From contig NZ_JARYZI010000002.1 of the NCBI RefSeq assembly GCF_029914245.1, forward strand, positions 124,001 to 188,000: DNA of 64,000 bases. Direction: 5' to 3'. Positions 27,935 to 36,863 of this stretch are shown piece by piece (position 1 is the stretch's first letter; each line of letters opens with the position of its first letter). The notes beneath the pieces are model-generated. The model did no database searches. It saw nothing but the letters and a program-made list of their open reading frames with translations, and was not told the DNA's origin. This DNA is from Fusibacter bizertensis (GTDB lineage Bacteria > Bacillota > Clostridia > Peptostreptococcales > Acidaminobacteraceae). The position numbers and the translations under genes are program-made.

Positions 27935-28702
27935 ATGAAAACTAATAAATTCTTTCTTAAAAAGACACTATTAACTTTTACACTGATATCTCTATTGCTA
28001 ATACTAGCCAGTTGTAGCCCTGCTACAAATGAGACAACTGAAGCGATCACTACTGATTCTTCTCAAATGACTTCGCTTGAAGAAGAAAACTCTTCTTTAC
28101 AAAGCCAATTAGAAATAGCAGACAATCAAATTCTAGAACTAGAAGATCAAATTGCTACTCTAACCACTCAAATCGAATCAGAACCAGCTCCTTCAGCTTT
28201 GAGCTCCAATGTGTTAATGTCTGCACTTGATGTAGCACAAGCACTTAAAGACAAGGACATGGCTATATTAACAAGCTATGTTCACCCAAGTTTAGGTGTT
28301 AGATTTACGCCATATGGTTATGTAGATACTGTGAACGATCTTAATTTTTCGGCTGGGGCTCTTTCAGCTCTACTTGGTGATCCCACATTATATACTTGGG
28401 GCGCTTATGACGGTTCTGGTGATCCAATCAATCTAAACTTTAATGATTATTTAGATGAATTTGTATACGACGAAGATTATGTTTCACCACATTTGATAGG
28501 GATTAATACGGTTATAGGCACTGGCAACTCCATAAACAATATTTCTACAGAATATAGCGGATCGACCTTTGTAGAGTTCCACTTTACTGGTTTTGATCCA
28601 CAATATGGTGGTATCGATTGGTCAAGTCTCATCCTGGTATTTGATAACGTAGGCGGTGACTGGAAACTGGTTGGTATCGTTCATAATCAATGGACAATCT
28701 AG
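27935..28702 (+). CDS. Uncharacterised lipoprotein with coiled-coil stalk
   Basis: A 255-residue secreted lipoprotein. The signal peptide ends in the lipobox 'LILASCSP' (Cys27). A Thr/Ser-rich linker and a coiled coil follow (about residues 48-82, 'SLEEENSSLQSQLEIADNQI'), then a globular C-terminal domain starting 'VLMSALDVAQALKDKDMAIL' with the block 'YVHPSLGVRFTPYGYV'. I do not recognise a named function. AGGTG precedes the ATG. It is a single gene between tRNA-Val and the convergent prsA, with its own terminator. Confidence 0.8.
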   Translation: MKTNKFFLKKTLLTFTLISLLLILASCSPATNETTEAITTDSSQMTSLEEENSSLQSQLEIADNQILELEDQIATLTTQIESEPAPSALSSNVLMSALDVAQALKDKDMAILTSYVHPSLGVRFTPYGYVDTVNDLNFSAGALSALLGDPTLYTWGAYDGSGDPINLNFNDYLDEFVYDEDYVSPHLIGINTVIGTGNSINNISTEYSGSTFVEFHFTGFDPQYGGIDWSSLILVFDNVGGDWKLVGIVHNQWTI

Positions 28703-28721
28703 TAAGTAAAGCATCATACAG

Positions 28722-28759
28722 AAAAGGTGTTGTCTAAGCGAAGACAACACCTTTTTTTT
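28722..28759 (+). terminator. Terminator of lipoprotein gene
   Basis: The stem AAAAGGTGTTGTCT/AGACAACACCTTTT with a short loop and a T-run, 20 bases after the stop codon. Confidence 0.92.
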
Positions 28760-28794
28760 ATATTTTTTATTGTAATTGACTATTAAGCCTTTAA

Positions 28795-30195
28795 TTAGTC
28801 TACAATCTTATCTAATAAATCACTTTCAATTGTAATTGGATAAGTCTCTGATAGTTTAGCATAATCAGCACTATATGCAATCTGTTTCATACTTGCAACT
28901 ACTTCATTTTTCCAAACTGGAGAACCCGCTTTAACGAAGTACATCACATGGTATCCATAATCTGTTTTAACAACATCTACATCGCCAGATTTTCTACTCG
29001 CATCAAAAATCCAATCGTTAAACTGAGCAACCATTTCACCAGGAGCTACACTTTCATATAAGCCGCCATTCGCTTTAGAACCAGTATCTTCAGTGTACTC
29101 AGTCGCTAGTGCAGCAAACGAATCTTCTGTTGCATCGCCAGCTTGCCACTGTGATACTAAATCATCTGCAAAGGCCTTAGCATCTTCATCAGTACCATAA
29201 GTTGTTGCAGTTAACAAAATATGTCTAACATCAACTGTAACGTCATTGTTTCTAGTAGCTGTTTTAGTCAAAAGATAAACTGTTTGAACGCCAGAATCGG
29301 CATCTTTACTTATAAAGGTTTGGTTAACTTTTGCATCATCTGCAAAAGCCCACTCACTTACATCATCACCTTGTGTATAATTAACATTAAGAGATTGAAG
29401 TTTTGCCATTTCTGCATCTATATCTAAAGATGCCTTAGCTTCTTCACTTGTTATTGATTCAATGTGATTTTTTACATAAGCTTTAAATTCGTCAGCTGTT
29501 GTAACTAATGCCAACTCCTCAGCACTCTTTGCAACATCAGCATCAGTGATATTGTTAGCTTCATCTTTACTGAAGCTATATGTTAGGAAATCAACACGTC
29601 TAAAATTGTTCATGTTTCCATCATAATGCTCTTGAATTTGATCATCTGTAAACGTATAGCTATCTGTTATGTCAGCATATACTTTATATGCTAAAGTACT
29701 CTTTTGCAAGAAACTTTCATAATCTGCTCTTGTAAGTGATGCCCCAAAACTGTCCTTGAAGTAAGCTTCTACACTATCAAATCCAGCTTCCTTTGCAGCA
29801 GCATCAACTGCTGTTAATTCTTCATTAATTTTAGTTGTATCTTCGTCATTTAAAACGATACCACGAACTTTTGCATCTTCACTGAAGAGTAAAAAGTCTT
29901 TTGCATAATTCACTGCTTGTTCCATCATGTAATCGAACCAAGTTGTATCCTCTGAATATTGTTGATCTTTTAATGACTTTGTCGTATCAACACCTAGATA
30001 AGATAGATACGATGCACTTTGGCTATAAACATAATTATATAAATAAGCCATCTCACCTTTAGTAAATCCGTAGTTGTCTGTATATACGTACTTTGTACCG
30101 TTATCAGTTTGATCTGCTTTGTCGCCATTACTAGAACATGCTGCAAGGCTTAACACCATCATCAATGATAATAAAATTGCTAACGTTTTTTTCAT
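28795..30195 (-). CDS. prsA: PrsA-like foldase lipoprotein with parvulin domain
   Basis: A membrane-anchored peptidyl-prolyl isomerase that helps fold exported proteins outside the membrane. A signal peptide ends in 'LSLAACSSN' (Cys20). A SurA/PrsA-type N-terminal helical region (about 50-300) precedes the parvulin domain (about 315-430) with 'DVRHILLTA', 'SFAALATEYTEDTGSKANGG', 'FNDWIFDASRKSGDV' and 'GYHVMYFV'. Length 466 is longer than Bacillus PrsA (about 290) but normal for clostridial forms. The ribosome site is weak (AAGGG, about 12 bases). Direct repeats of PhoB type overlap the promoter. Confidence 0.88.
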   Translation of the reverse strand: MKKTLAILLSLMMVLSLAACSSNGDKADQTDNGTKYVYTDNYGFTKGEMAYLYNYVYSQSASYLSYLGVDTTKSLKDQQYSEDTTWFDYMMEQAVNYAKDFLLFSEDAKVRGIVLNDEDTTKINEELTAVDAAAKEAGFDSVEAYFKDSFGASLTRADYESFLQKSTLAYKVYADITDSYTFTDDQIQEHYDGNMNNFRRVDFLTYSFSKDEANNITDADVAKSAEELALVTTADEFKAYVKNHIESITSEEAKASLDIDAEMAKLQSLNVNYTQGDDVSEWAFADDAKVNQTFISKDADSGVQTVYLLTKTATRNNDVTVDVRHILLTATTYGTDEDAKAFADDLVSQWQAGDATEDSFAALATEYTEDTGSKANGGLYESVAPGEMVAQFNDWIFDASRKSGDVDVVKTDYGYHVMYFVKAGSPVWKNEVVASMKQIAYSADYAKLSETYPITIESDLLDKIVD

Positions 30196-30244
30196 ATTAG
30201 TCTTTTCCCTTCAAATAAAGATTCTTTTGCACATCTGTGTCAAT

Positions 30245-30286
30245 ACTATAACTCTTCAACCTTAAAATAACCTTAAATAACGTTAA
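30245..30286 (-). promoter_or_regulatory. prsA promoter with three OmpR/PhoB-type direct repeats
   Basis: On the minus strand TTAACG, TTAAGG and TTAAGG recur at 10- and 11-base intervals (30281-30286, 30271-30276, 30260-30265), ending nine bases before a -10 element TATAGT (30245-30250) that lacks a good -35. This is the geometry of promoters activated by PhoB-family regulators. Confidence 0.6.
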
Positions 30287-30472
30287 ATATACTTAGGCAA
30301 TATCTTCACTCTTTCTTCACAGTTTCTTTTCAAATGATCACATTATGTTGATGTCTACTTAACATTCTCAGGATATACTAAACACATGAAAACGAAATGA
30401 TTGGAAAATAAGAAGCACCACAAGTACAAAACATTAAAACAAGTAAAAATGATAAACAGAATTTAAAAACTT

Positions 30473-30624
30473 GACTGCTTTGCCAGTCACAACATGCTAA
30501 CTGACTCATTTATATAAATCCCCCACTTAATAAGAATCTTCGGATGTCGAGTCCTCTGATTCTGTCACAAGCTATTTGTGACTTAATAAAGAAAGCACGT
30601 ATCTGCTTGATACCTGCTTTTTTT
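30473..30624 (+). ncRNA. Possible plus-strand small RNA with a terminator
   Basis: In the 530-base gap between prsA and the Tad locus the plus strand holds hairpins GACTG/CAGTC (30473-30488), AGAATC/GATTCT (30533-30563), GTCACAA/TTGTGAC (30564-30582) and a terminator AGCACGTATC/GATACCTGCT plus seven T (30594-30624). No plus-strand gene follows. No known RNA class is recognised and no strong promoter is seen, so this is tentative. Confidence 0.35.
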
Positions 30625-30725
30625 ATTTGCAGATTTTTTAAGTTCTATATAGCATCCATACTTATCTATTCTATCATAATTATTAACAGTTTGAAAGCAC
30701 ATCGAAGTATATGATTTTCATTCAA

Positions 30726-32051
30726 TCATTCAACAATCTTCATAATTCTTAATCCAAAATCTGAATTAGGATCTGCAGAGATATTACTTGATTCTATTTG
30801 CAAGTCTTTTAAAAACCTCCCCTCAAACCAGAAACTTGTACCGTAAGAGTTTTTGTGGACTTCCTCAATAAAGAAAGCTGTAAATCCAATAATCTCCATA
30901 GGGGTTCCGTCTCGAGTTGTGCGGCTTAACATCTCATTTACAACAGGTATTAATATTACCCTAGCATCTCCAATTTTTGCTTTTGTATAATCAGTATTTG
31001 AATCTTTTGCAATTCTTTTATTAAATGCATCTACAGAGGTCCTGCCTCCACTTGATGGCGCGTAATAATACATAACTTCATTGACTGAAAATGTATCATG
31101 ATAACCATATTCAAGCCATTTAATGTAATCATTAAAATTCGATTCATTTTTAATATGGACATTCATATAATCAAAATGATATGGATATATATCGCCTGAT
31201 GTATCTAGCGTCTTCTTCTTTACATCTTCCTCTTTTATATATCCAGTATAACCATTATAGGTTATATTATACCAAGTAATATAATTCTCATATTGTCCGA
31301 TTCTTTTGGCAAAATTATATGTTACCGATTTATTTGTTGGAATTGTTGTTACTGTGTTACTATACATAGAAGCATCCTTTTTCAAACTGACTTGCTTGAT
31401 TGTTGTATAAATATTTGTAGGAACACCTGATATAGGATAGTTTTTGTAAACAGCGTCTGTTCTATAATCATAAGGATACTGATACCCATATGGATATGGA
31501 CCTCCACCGTACATACGCATCACATAGACGTTGTCGTAGTTAAATTCTATGGGTTGAGGAATAACAAAAGGTACTATCCACGGAACACTTGCTGCAATAC
31601 CATATTGTGCAACAGCTCTCGCCGTAACTTTGCCGTCACTAATACCCAATATTTTTGCAAACGAGTATTTTACAGTTCTCTCACATATTACCTCTATCAT
31701 CGTTGAATCTCCCAAATATGGTGTAGTAATAGTAATTTTATCACCTGAGATGGAATCCGTATAAGAGTATGGACTACTTGAGATTGCAGGTATAGGTTCT
31801 GAGATAGCAATTCCATTTTTTTCAGCAAATAATGCAGCCGACATCATAGCTGTATTAGGCTCTGCTAGATCTTGAGCACCAGCCATTGCAGCTGCGTCTA
31901 CTGTATTTTGCAAGTTAGCTTTGGTGGCATAGGCAGTGCCGACATCAATTGTAATTGCCGCAAATCCTAATAAAACTGAAATCGCTAAAACAAATAATAT
32001 AAGCATTTGACCTTCATTTTCTGTCTTTATTTTATTAATTATTGCATTCAT
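30726..32051 (-). CDS. TadG-like pilus-associated protein with internal SH3-like domain
   Basis: A 441-residue protein. The N-terminal helix 'GQMLILFVLAISVLLGFAAI' followed by 'DVGTAYATKANLQNTVDAAA' is the TadE/TadG-type anchor of Flp pilus loci. A bacterial SH3-like segment lies at about 215-275 ('VSLKKDASMYSNTVTTIPT' to 'YNGYTGYIKEEDV'), an unusual addition that could bind cell wall. The rest is extracellular with no known motif. AGGAGG precedes the ATG at 32051. It is the last gene of the Tad operon. Confidence 0.75.
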   Translation of the reverse strand: MNAIINKIKTENEGQMLILFVLAISVLLGFAAITIDVGTAYATKANLQNTVDAAAMAGAQDLAEPNTAMMSAALFAEKNGIAISEPIPAISSSPYSYTDSISGDKITITTPYLGDSTMIEVICERTVKYSFAKILGISDGKVTARAVAQYGIAASVPWIVPFVIPQPIEFNYDNVYVMRMYGGGPYPYGYQYPYDYRTDAVYKNYPISGVPTNIYTTIKQVSLKKDASMYSNTVTTIPTNKSVTYNFAKRIGQYENYITWYNITYNGYTGYIKEEDVKKKTLDTSGDIYPYHFDYMNVHIKNESNFNDYIKWLEYGYHDTFSVNEVMYYYAPSSGGRTSVDAFNKRIAKDSNTDYTKAKIGDARVILIPVVNEMLSRTTRDGTPMEIIGFTAFFIEEVHKNSYGTSFWFEGRFLKDLQIESSNISADPNSDFGLRIMKIVE

Positions 32052-32095
32052 TCGACACCTCCTATCTTTCATTATTCATACGCAATTAGCTTTTA

Positions 32096-32416
32096 TTAAA
32101 CACCTTCAAAGAGAACTACTTCATCTTCTTCGATTGAATTGAATAAACCTGATGGCGCTTCAACAACCTTTTGCGCACCTTTTACCGATTTTAAAATACG
32201 ACCACTTGGTACAGATAAAAACCGTTTAATCACTCTATTTTGAGAATCTAAAAATAATATATCCAAACTAAATCTCATGTTAAAAGTATGAATGCTCTTA
32301 CAGTTTTCGAAGATTTTCACTTCTGATCTATATGGACGAGTTTGAAACATATATCCAATTAGTCTTGAACTAAATGTGTCCGCGTACTTAACATACGACA
32401 CTTTCACTATTTTCAT
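32096..32416 (-). CDS. DUF192 family protein in Tad operon
   Basis: A 106-residue DUF192 protein with the family features 'ADTFSSRLIGYMF', 'SIHTFNMRFSLDILFLD' and the acidic C-terminal strand 'EEDEVVLFEGV'. Function is unknown; several family members are exported, but this one has no signal peptide. I take the ATG at 32416 six bases after AGGTG; that site overlaps the end of tadC. Its place between tadC and tadG suggests a pilus-related role. Confidence 0.8.
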   Translation of the reverse strand: MKIVKVSYVKYADTFSSRLIGYMFQTRPYRSEVKIFENCKSIHTFNMRFSLDILFLDSQNRVIKRFLSVPSGRILKSVKGAQKVVEAPSGLFNSIEEDEVVLFEGV

Positions 32417-32421
32417 ATTTA

Positions 32422-33330
32422 TCACCTAAACATTTCTATCATCCTAATAACAGCAGGGCCAAGTATAATTACAAATATGCCAGGAAATATAAAGATTATC
32501 ATCGGAAATAGCATTTTAACAGGAGCTTTCATGGCTTTTTCTTTTGCTGCTTGTCGTCTTTTTTCTCGCAATTGTGCCCCTTCAATTCGAAGCACTCTTC
32601 CTAAACTTACGCCAAGTTCATCAGCTTGGATTAGAGCATTGACCAAAATCGAAACATCTCTAACATCGCAACGATCTGACATATTTCTCAATGCCTGTTT
32701 TTTGTCTATCCCCATTCGCATTTCTTTCAGTGTTTTAGCAAATTCATCAGAAAGAACACCGGGGATATTTAGTATTATTCTTGCAATTGCACCATCTAGT
32801 GATAGTCCAGCTTCTACACTAACCGTAATTAAGTCTAGCGTATAGGGCAAATCTTTTATCATTCTATTGCTTCGTTTTGTAATTGCAGATTTAGTAGCAA
32901 ATCTATATATAATTTGTACAAAAGCAAACATCCAAAGCATCAAAAAAAAGATGATTCCCAAGTTAAAATGTAACAATATCGAAAGTAAGCCAATCATAAG
33001 TGTAACTACAATTGCTGTCATCATCCTTTTTGCTACAAATCTTTCATAAGTAATATTTTTCAAAAATCCTGCACGTTCTAGAACCGCGCGCTTTTTCTGA
33101 GTTGAATATTCAGGAGAAAATGATAAAAATCGTTTTCCTAAAGCATTGAACAGTGGAATAATTACACGTTCTCCAAAGGTTAGTTCCTCCTCAATGTATT
33201 GATTTTCAATATTTTCAATATACTCGAGTCGTTTATCAACTTTCATCTTGCTATCAAATATAATTTTTAAAATAGAGAATACCAAGAGCAGAACAACCAT
33301 GAAAAACGAAATAATCGCAATATATAACAT
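32422..33330 (-). CDS. tadC: TadC-like type II secretion F domain inner-membrane protein
   Basis: A platform protein of the Flp pilus machine, 302 residues. An N-terminal helix (1-22), two central helices (about 105-140) and a C-terminal helix (about 272-295) flank the cytoplasmic T2SF domain, with 'DLPYTLDLITVSVEAGLSLD' and 'ALIQADELGVSLGRVLRIEG'. It follows tadB with a twelve-base gap and overlaps the ribosome site of the DUF192 gene. tadC and tadB usually form a heteromeric platform that works with the TadA ATPase. Confidence 0.88.
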   Translation of the reverse strand: MLYIAIISFFMVVLLLVFSILKIIFDSKMKVDKRLEYIENIENQYIEEELTFGERVIIPLFNALGKRFLSFSPEYSTQKKRAVLERAGFLKNITYERFVAKRMMTAIVVTLMIGLLSILLHFNLGIIFFLMLWMFAFVQIIYRFATKSAITKRSNRMIKDLPYTLDLITVSVEAGLSLDGAIARIILNIPGVLSDEFAKTLKEMRMGIDKKQALRNMSDRCDVRDVSILVNALIQADELGVSLGRVLRIEGAQLREKRRQAAKEKAMKAPVKMLFPMIIFIFPGIFVIILGPAVIRMIEMFR

Positions 33331-33342
33331 GTCACTCCCTCC

Positions 33343-34305
33343 TTAATATTCGATATTAATAATTTTTCTAATGAAAAACCAACCTATAACTTGACTGATC
33401 AAAGCAAAAATCAAAAGCGCCCGACCAATAATTGTCTCAAATAACATTAGTATATAAGCATTGTCAAACAGATATATTATAAATCCCAGAAAAAAGGGCA
33501 TTGCCATAATAATTATTCCTGATAATTTGCCTTGAGCCGTTAATGAATTAACTTCATTTTTTATTCTTTGGCGTTCTCTTATGGTTTCTGAGATATTATC
33601 TAGAATTTCAGATAAATTACCACCTACATCTTTTTGTATTAAAATTGCATTTATAACCAGCTTTAAATCTTCAGAAGGAACACGTTCAACTAAATTATTA
33701 AGGGCATCCTCCATCGGTATGCCTAAACTCAACTCTTTTAATAACCCTTTAAATTCTTGAGAGAATGGATTTTGAGTTTCTTCAGCAGCAACTGCAAGAG
33801 CTTGTAAAAAGGAATATCCAGCTTTCAAAGCGTTTGAAATCATCCCCATACCTTCATTGAGTTGTTCATCAAACATCTTTATTTTTTTCTTCTTTCGACT
33901 TGATATCATCAAACTTGGCATCATCCATACAAGCAACACACTCATGGCTACATAGACTGGATTCCTTGATATAGCCAGCGTTAGCAACCCCAAACTCGAT
34001 GTAGCCATTACTTTAATTACAAAAAGTTCTTCAAAAGTAACTGGCATGTCAGCTTGCTTAATCATAAGTGCTTTGGTTTTTCTGCGGTTTTCATTTGTTG
34101 GCATACGTTCTAATAATTTAGCAATTCTTTGAATTGGTCCTTTTTTTTCACTTGGTTTATTTTTGATTTCATTAATTAAGATGAGTTCTTCATCATAAGC
34201 ATCTAATTTACTTATTACTTTTTCTTGTCCTCTAGCCATTTTTAAGATACCAAAGAGAAAAATCAATAAACTTAGGAATAAAGCACCTATCGCAATATAA
34301 ATCAT
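33343..34305 (-). CDS. tadB: TadB-like type II secretion F domain inner-membrane protein
   Basis: A 320-residue partner of TadC. An N-terminal helix, paired central helices (about 105-135), a C-terminal helix pair and the T2SF domain are visible: 'GMGMISNALKAGYSFLQALA' and 'AILIQKDVGGNLSEILDNIS'. It lies 63 bases after tadA. Together with TadC it would form the membrane base on which TadA assembles the pilus. Confidence 0.88.
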   Translation of the reverse strand: MIYIAIGALFLSLLIFLFGILKMARGQEKVISKLDAYDEELILINEIKNKPSEKKGPIQRIAKLLERMPTNENRRKTKALMIKQADMPVTFEELFVIKVMATSSLGLLTLAISRNPVYVAMSVLLVWMMPSLMISSRKKKKIKMFDEQLNEGMGMISNALKAGYSFLQALAVAAEETQNPFSQEFKGLLKELSLGIPMEDALNNLVERVPSEDLKLVINAILIQKDVGGNLSEILDNISETIRERQRIKNEVNSLTAQGKLSGIIIMAMPFFLGFIIYLFDNAYILMLFETIIGRALLIFALISQVIGWFFIRKIINIEY

Positions 34306-34368
34306 TTAACCACCTACTCCAAATAAATTAACGCTGTAGAGTCTATTGACTTTACAATGTGAGCAACA

Positions 34369-35703
34369 TCATAAATTACTAAAAACTTGTGGCGATACAT
34401 GAACACCTTGTTCTTTAAGCGCTTTTAGACAAGTGGGCATTATCCCGGTAAACTGAAACTCACCAACAACTTGACCTTTTGCATCAACACCTTTTTGTTC
34501 AAATCTAAAAATATCTTGAAGGATAATTACATCACCTTCCATTCCAAGCACTTCAGTAATATAAGTAATTTTTCTTGCGCCATTAATTAATCTTGATTGT
34601 TGAACAATCAAATTAACTGCAGAAGAAATCTGATCTCTTATGGCTTTTACAGGCAAGTTCATCCCCGACATAAGCACCATTGTTTCTAGCCTCGAAAGCA
34701 TATCTCTAGGCGAATTTGCATGACCTGTCGTCAAAGAACCATCATGACCAGTGTTCATTGCTTGAAGCATGTCTAAAGCCTCTCCTGAACGGACCTCTCC
34801 AACAACTATACGATCCGGTCTCATACGCAAACTGTTCTTAACTAAGTCACGTATCGTTACCTCTCCTCGACCTTCGACATTTGCGGGTTTAGTTTCAAGT
34901 CTAACAACATGCGGCTGTGGCAACTGTAGTTCTGCGGCATCTTCTATGGTAACAATCCTCTCATCTTCCGGAATAAAAGAAGACAATACATTTAATGTAG
35001 TTGTTTTTCCACTTCCTGTCCCACCAGACACAACGACATTCATTCTGCCTTCGACACAAGCTTTTAAAAATTCTGCCATTTTGGAGTTCAATGTTCCAAA
35101 ACGTACTAAATCTTCTATTCGGAAAGGATCTTCAGCAAACTTTCTGATAGTTATAGACGGGCCATCAATAGCAAGTGGTGGTATAATTGCATTAACGCGG
35201 GATCCGTTAGGTAGTCTCGCATCTACCATAGGAGAGCTTTCATCTATTCTTCGTCCTATAGTGGAAACTATCTTTTTGATAACATGCATCACGTGGTTAT
35301 CATCCTTAAAATGAATATTTGTCATGACTAATTTGCCTTTAACCTCAATATAGACTTGATCCGGTCCATTAACCATAATTTCTGTGATACTACTATCTTG
35401 TAGAAGCGTTGTAATGGGACCAAAACCAATAATCTCATCAAGAAGTTCTTCCAAAATACGTTTCTTTTGAGGCGGAGTTATATTCAAAGATTCCTTCTCA
35501 ATATTTTTAGAGATAATAATTTTCAACTCCTGCTTTAACTCTTCATTTTGCTCTGTTATCTCTGTAAAATCAATATCTAGCTCTTGAATTACTTGAGCTT
35601 GAATTTTCATTTTCAATTCAATATACGGATCTTTTTCTTTTTCGATATTCCGCGTCATCTTTTTTTCTACAGTTGTGTCTTCCAATCTTTTTTTTAATGA
35701 CAA
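34369..35703 (-). CDS. tadA: TadA/CpaF pilus assembly ATPase
   Basis: A 444-residue secretion ATPase of the CpaF group that powers Flp pilus assembly. Seen: 'GFGPITTLLQDSSITEIMVN', Walker A 'VVSGGTGSGKTTTLNVLSSF', the Asp box 'IVTIEDAAELQLPQPHVVRL', Walker B region 'RPDRIVVGEVRSGEALDML' and the His box 'GHDGSLTTGHANSP'. Start is a TTG eight bases after AGGAGG. It follows tadZ with a 23-base gap. All catalytic motifs are intact. Confidence 0.94.
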   Translation of the reverse strand: MSLKKRLEDTTVEKKMTRNIEKEKDPYIELKMKIQAQVIQELDIDFTEITEQNEELKQELKIIISKNIEKESLNITPPQKKRILEELLDEIIGFGPITTLLQDSSITEIMVNGPDQVYIEVKGKLVMTNIHFKDDNHVMHVIKKIVSTIGRRIDESSPMVDARLPNGSRVNAIIPPLAIDGPSITIRKFAEDPFRIEDLVRFGTLNSKMAEFLKACVEGRMNVVVSGGTGSGKTTTLNVLSSFIPEDERIVTIEDAAELQLPQPHVVRLETKPANVEGRGEVTIRDLVKNSLRMRPDRIVVGEVRSGEALDMLQAMNTGHDGSLTTGHANSPRDMLSRLETMVLMSGMNLPVKAIRDQISSAVNLIVQQSRLINGARKITYITEVLGMEGDVIILQDIFRFEQKGVDAKGQVVGEFQFTGIMPTCLKALKEQGVHVSPQVFSNL

Positions 35704-35726
35704 GGATATCCCCTCCTACTATTTAA

Positions 35727-36863
35727 CTATTTTATGATAGATTGACAAAAACTTAAGAGCGGTTTATAAAGACTACTACTTTTAGTTGCAATTGTTGGTA
35801 TCCCAGTATTGATTGCATTTCTTACCAATTTGATATCTTCTGGTATATAACCGATTACATCAAATGAAAAAGCTTTTTGAACATTTGCTTTAGTCACACC
35901 AAATTTTTCGTGTGCCATATTGACGAGTAATTTAACTTTAGTTTCATCATAATTTAAAGATTGCATTACCTTTAAACTCAACTTTGTGTTTTTAAGACCT
36001 GTAACCTCTAAATTCGTCACAATCACTATCAGATCTGATAAATCCAGCGCATTAAGAGTTACTTCATTGTAATTGACTCCAGTATCAATAATGATTACAT
36101 CGTAATATTTTTTTAGAATCATTAGTATAGATTTTACTTGCTCACTAGAGATATATTCTGCTGATTCTGGGTCTTTAGGTGCAAATAGCATATCAAAACC
36201 ATCTCTAAAATTATGCAAATAAGGTTTTATCTCTTCATAGTTGGTTATTGGACTATCATCAAACATTTCTTTTATTGTTAACTCATTTTGTTTATTGACC
36301 ATTAATGCCAAGTCACCAAACTGAAGATCTAAATCGACTAATAGCGTTTTTTTCTTTAGTTTCTCATTGATGATCAAACTTGAATTCAGGGCGAGCATTG
36401 ATTTCCCAACCCCCCCTTTTGCGCTAAAAAAACTAATTAATGTTGCATCATGTGATTGTGTTTCAACTGAGAGTGGTTTGTCGAGATACTGATGACGTTC
36501 ATATGTCGTCTTGATCGTTTCAACGAGTTCATCCATATCTACAGGTTTCATAATATATGCTTTTGCACCTGCTAACATAGCCTTTTTAAGATACTCACTC
36601 TCATGTTGCACACTCATCATAATTACTCTTACATGAGGAAAATTCTCCACCATCAATTGAGTCGCTTCAAGTCCATTCATTACAGGCATGTTTATATCCA
36701 TAAGTACAATATCAGCTTTTGTCTTTTTCATTAAATCTAAAGCCTCTTGACCATTCCCGCATATACCCACTAACTCATAGACAAGCTCACTACTAGCAAG
36801 CATCTTAACGATCATCTCACGCATTTCAAGCACATCATCGACTATGATAATCTTAATTGCCAT
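35727..36863 (-). CDS. tadZ: TadZ/CpaE-type receiver-MinD ATPase fusion
   Basis: A 378-residue protein that places or localises the pilus machine. An N-terminal receiver (1-120) keeps the acidic pair 'IIVDDVLEMRE' and the phospho-acceptor in 'IVLMDINMPVMNGLEAT'. The C-terminal ATPase (about 138-378) carries the deviant Walker A 'FFSAKGGVGKSMLALN' and 'LLVDLDLQFGDLALMVN'. The receiver, unlike that in many TadZ proteins, looks competent for phosphorylation and might be a target of the linked histidine kinase at 39464-40627. It overlaps cpaB by eleven bases. Confidence 0.88.
   Translation of the reverse strand: MAIKIIIVDDVLEMREMIVKMLASSELVYELVGICGNGQEALDLMKKTKADIVLMDINMPVMNGLEATQLMVENFPHVRVIMMSVQHESEYLKKAMLAGAKAYIMKPVDMDELVETIKTTYERHQYLDKPLSVETQSHDATLISFFSAKGGVGKSMLALNSSLIINEKLKKKTLLVDLDLQFGDLALMVNKQNELTIKEMFDDSPITNYEEIKPYLHNFRDGFDMLFAPKDPESAEYISSEQVKSILMILKKYYDVIIIDTGVNYNEVTLNALDLSDLIVIVTNLEVTGLKNTKLSLKVMQSLNYDETKVKLLVNMAHEKFGVTKANVQKAFSFDVIGYIPEDIKLVRNAINTGIPTIATKSSSLYKPLLSFCQSIIK

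Noticed and set aside
30378-30509. A 43-codon minus-strand frame with six cysteines and a GGGGG site, resembling SCIFF-type peptides in cysteine count
   Set aside because: The sequence does not match the SCIFF pattern, no radical-SAM maturase is nearby, and it overlaps a hairpin cluster on the other strand.
34769-35314. A 181-codon open frame antisense to tadA
   Set aside because: It lies fully inside an intact conserved ATPase gene, has no family resemblance and no ribosome site; it is a codon-bias shadow.
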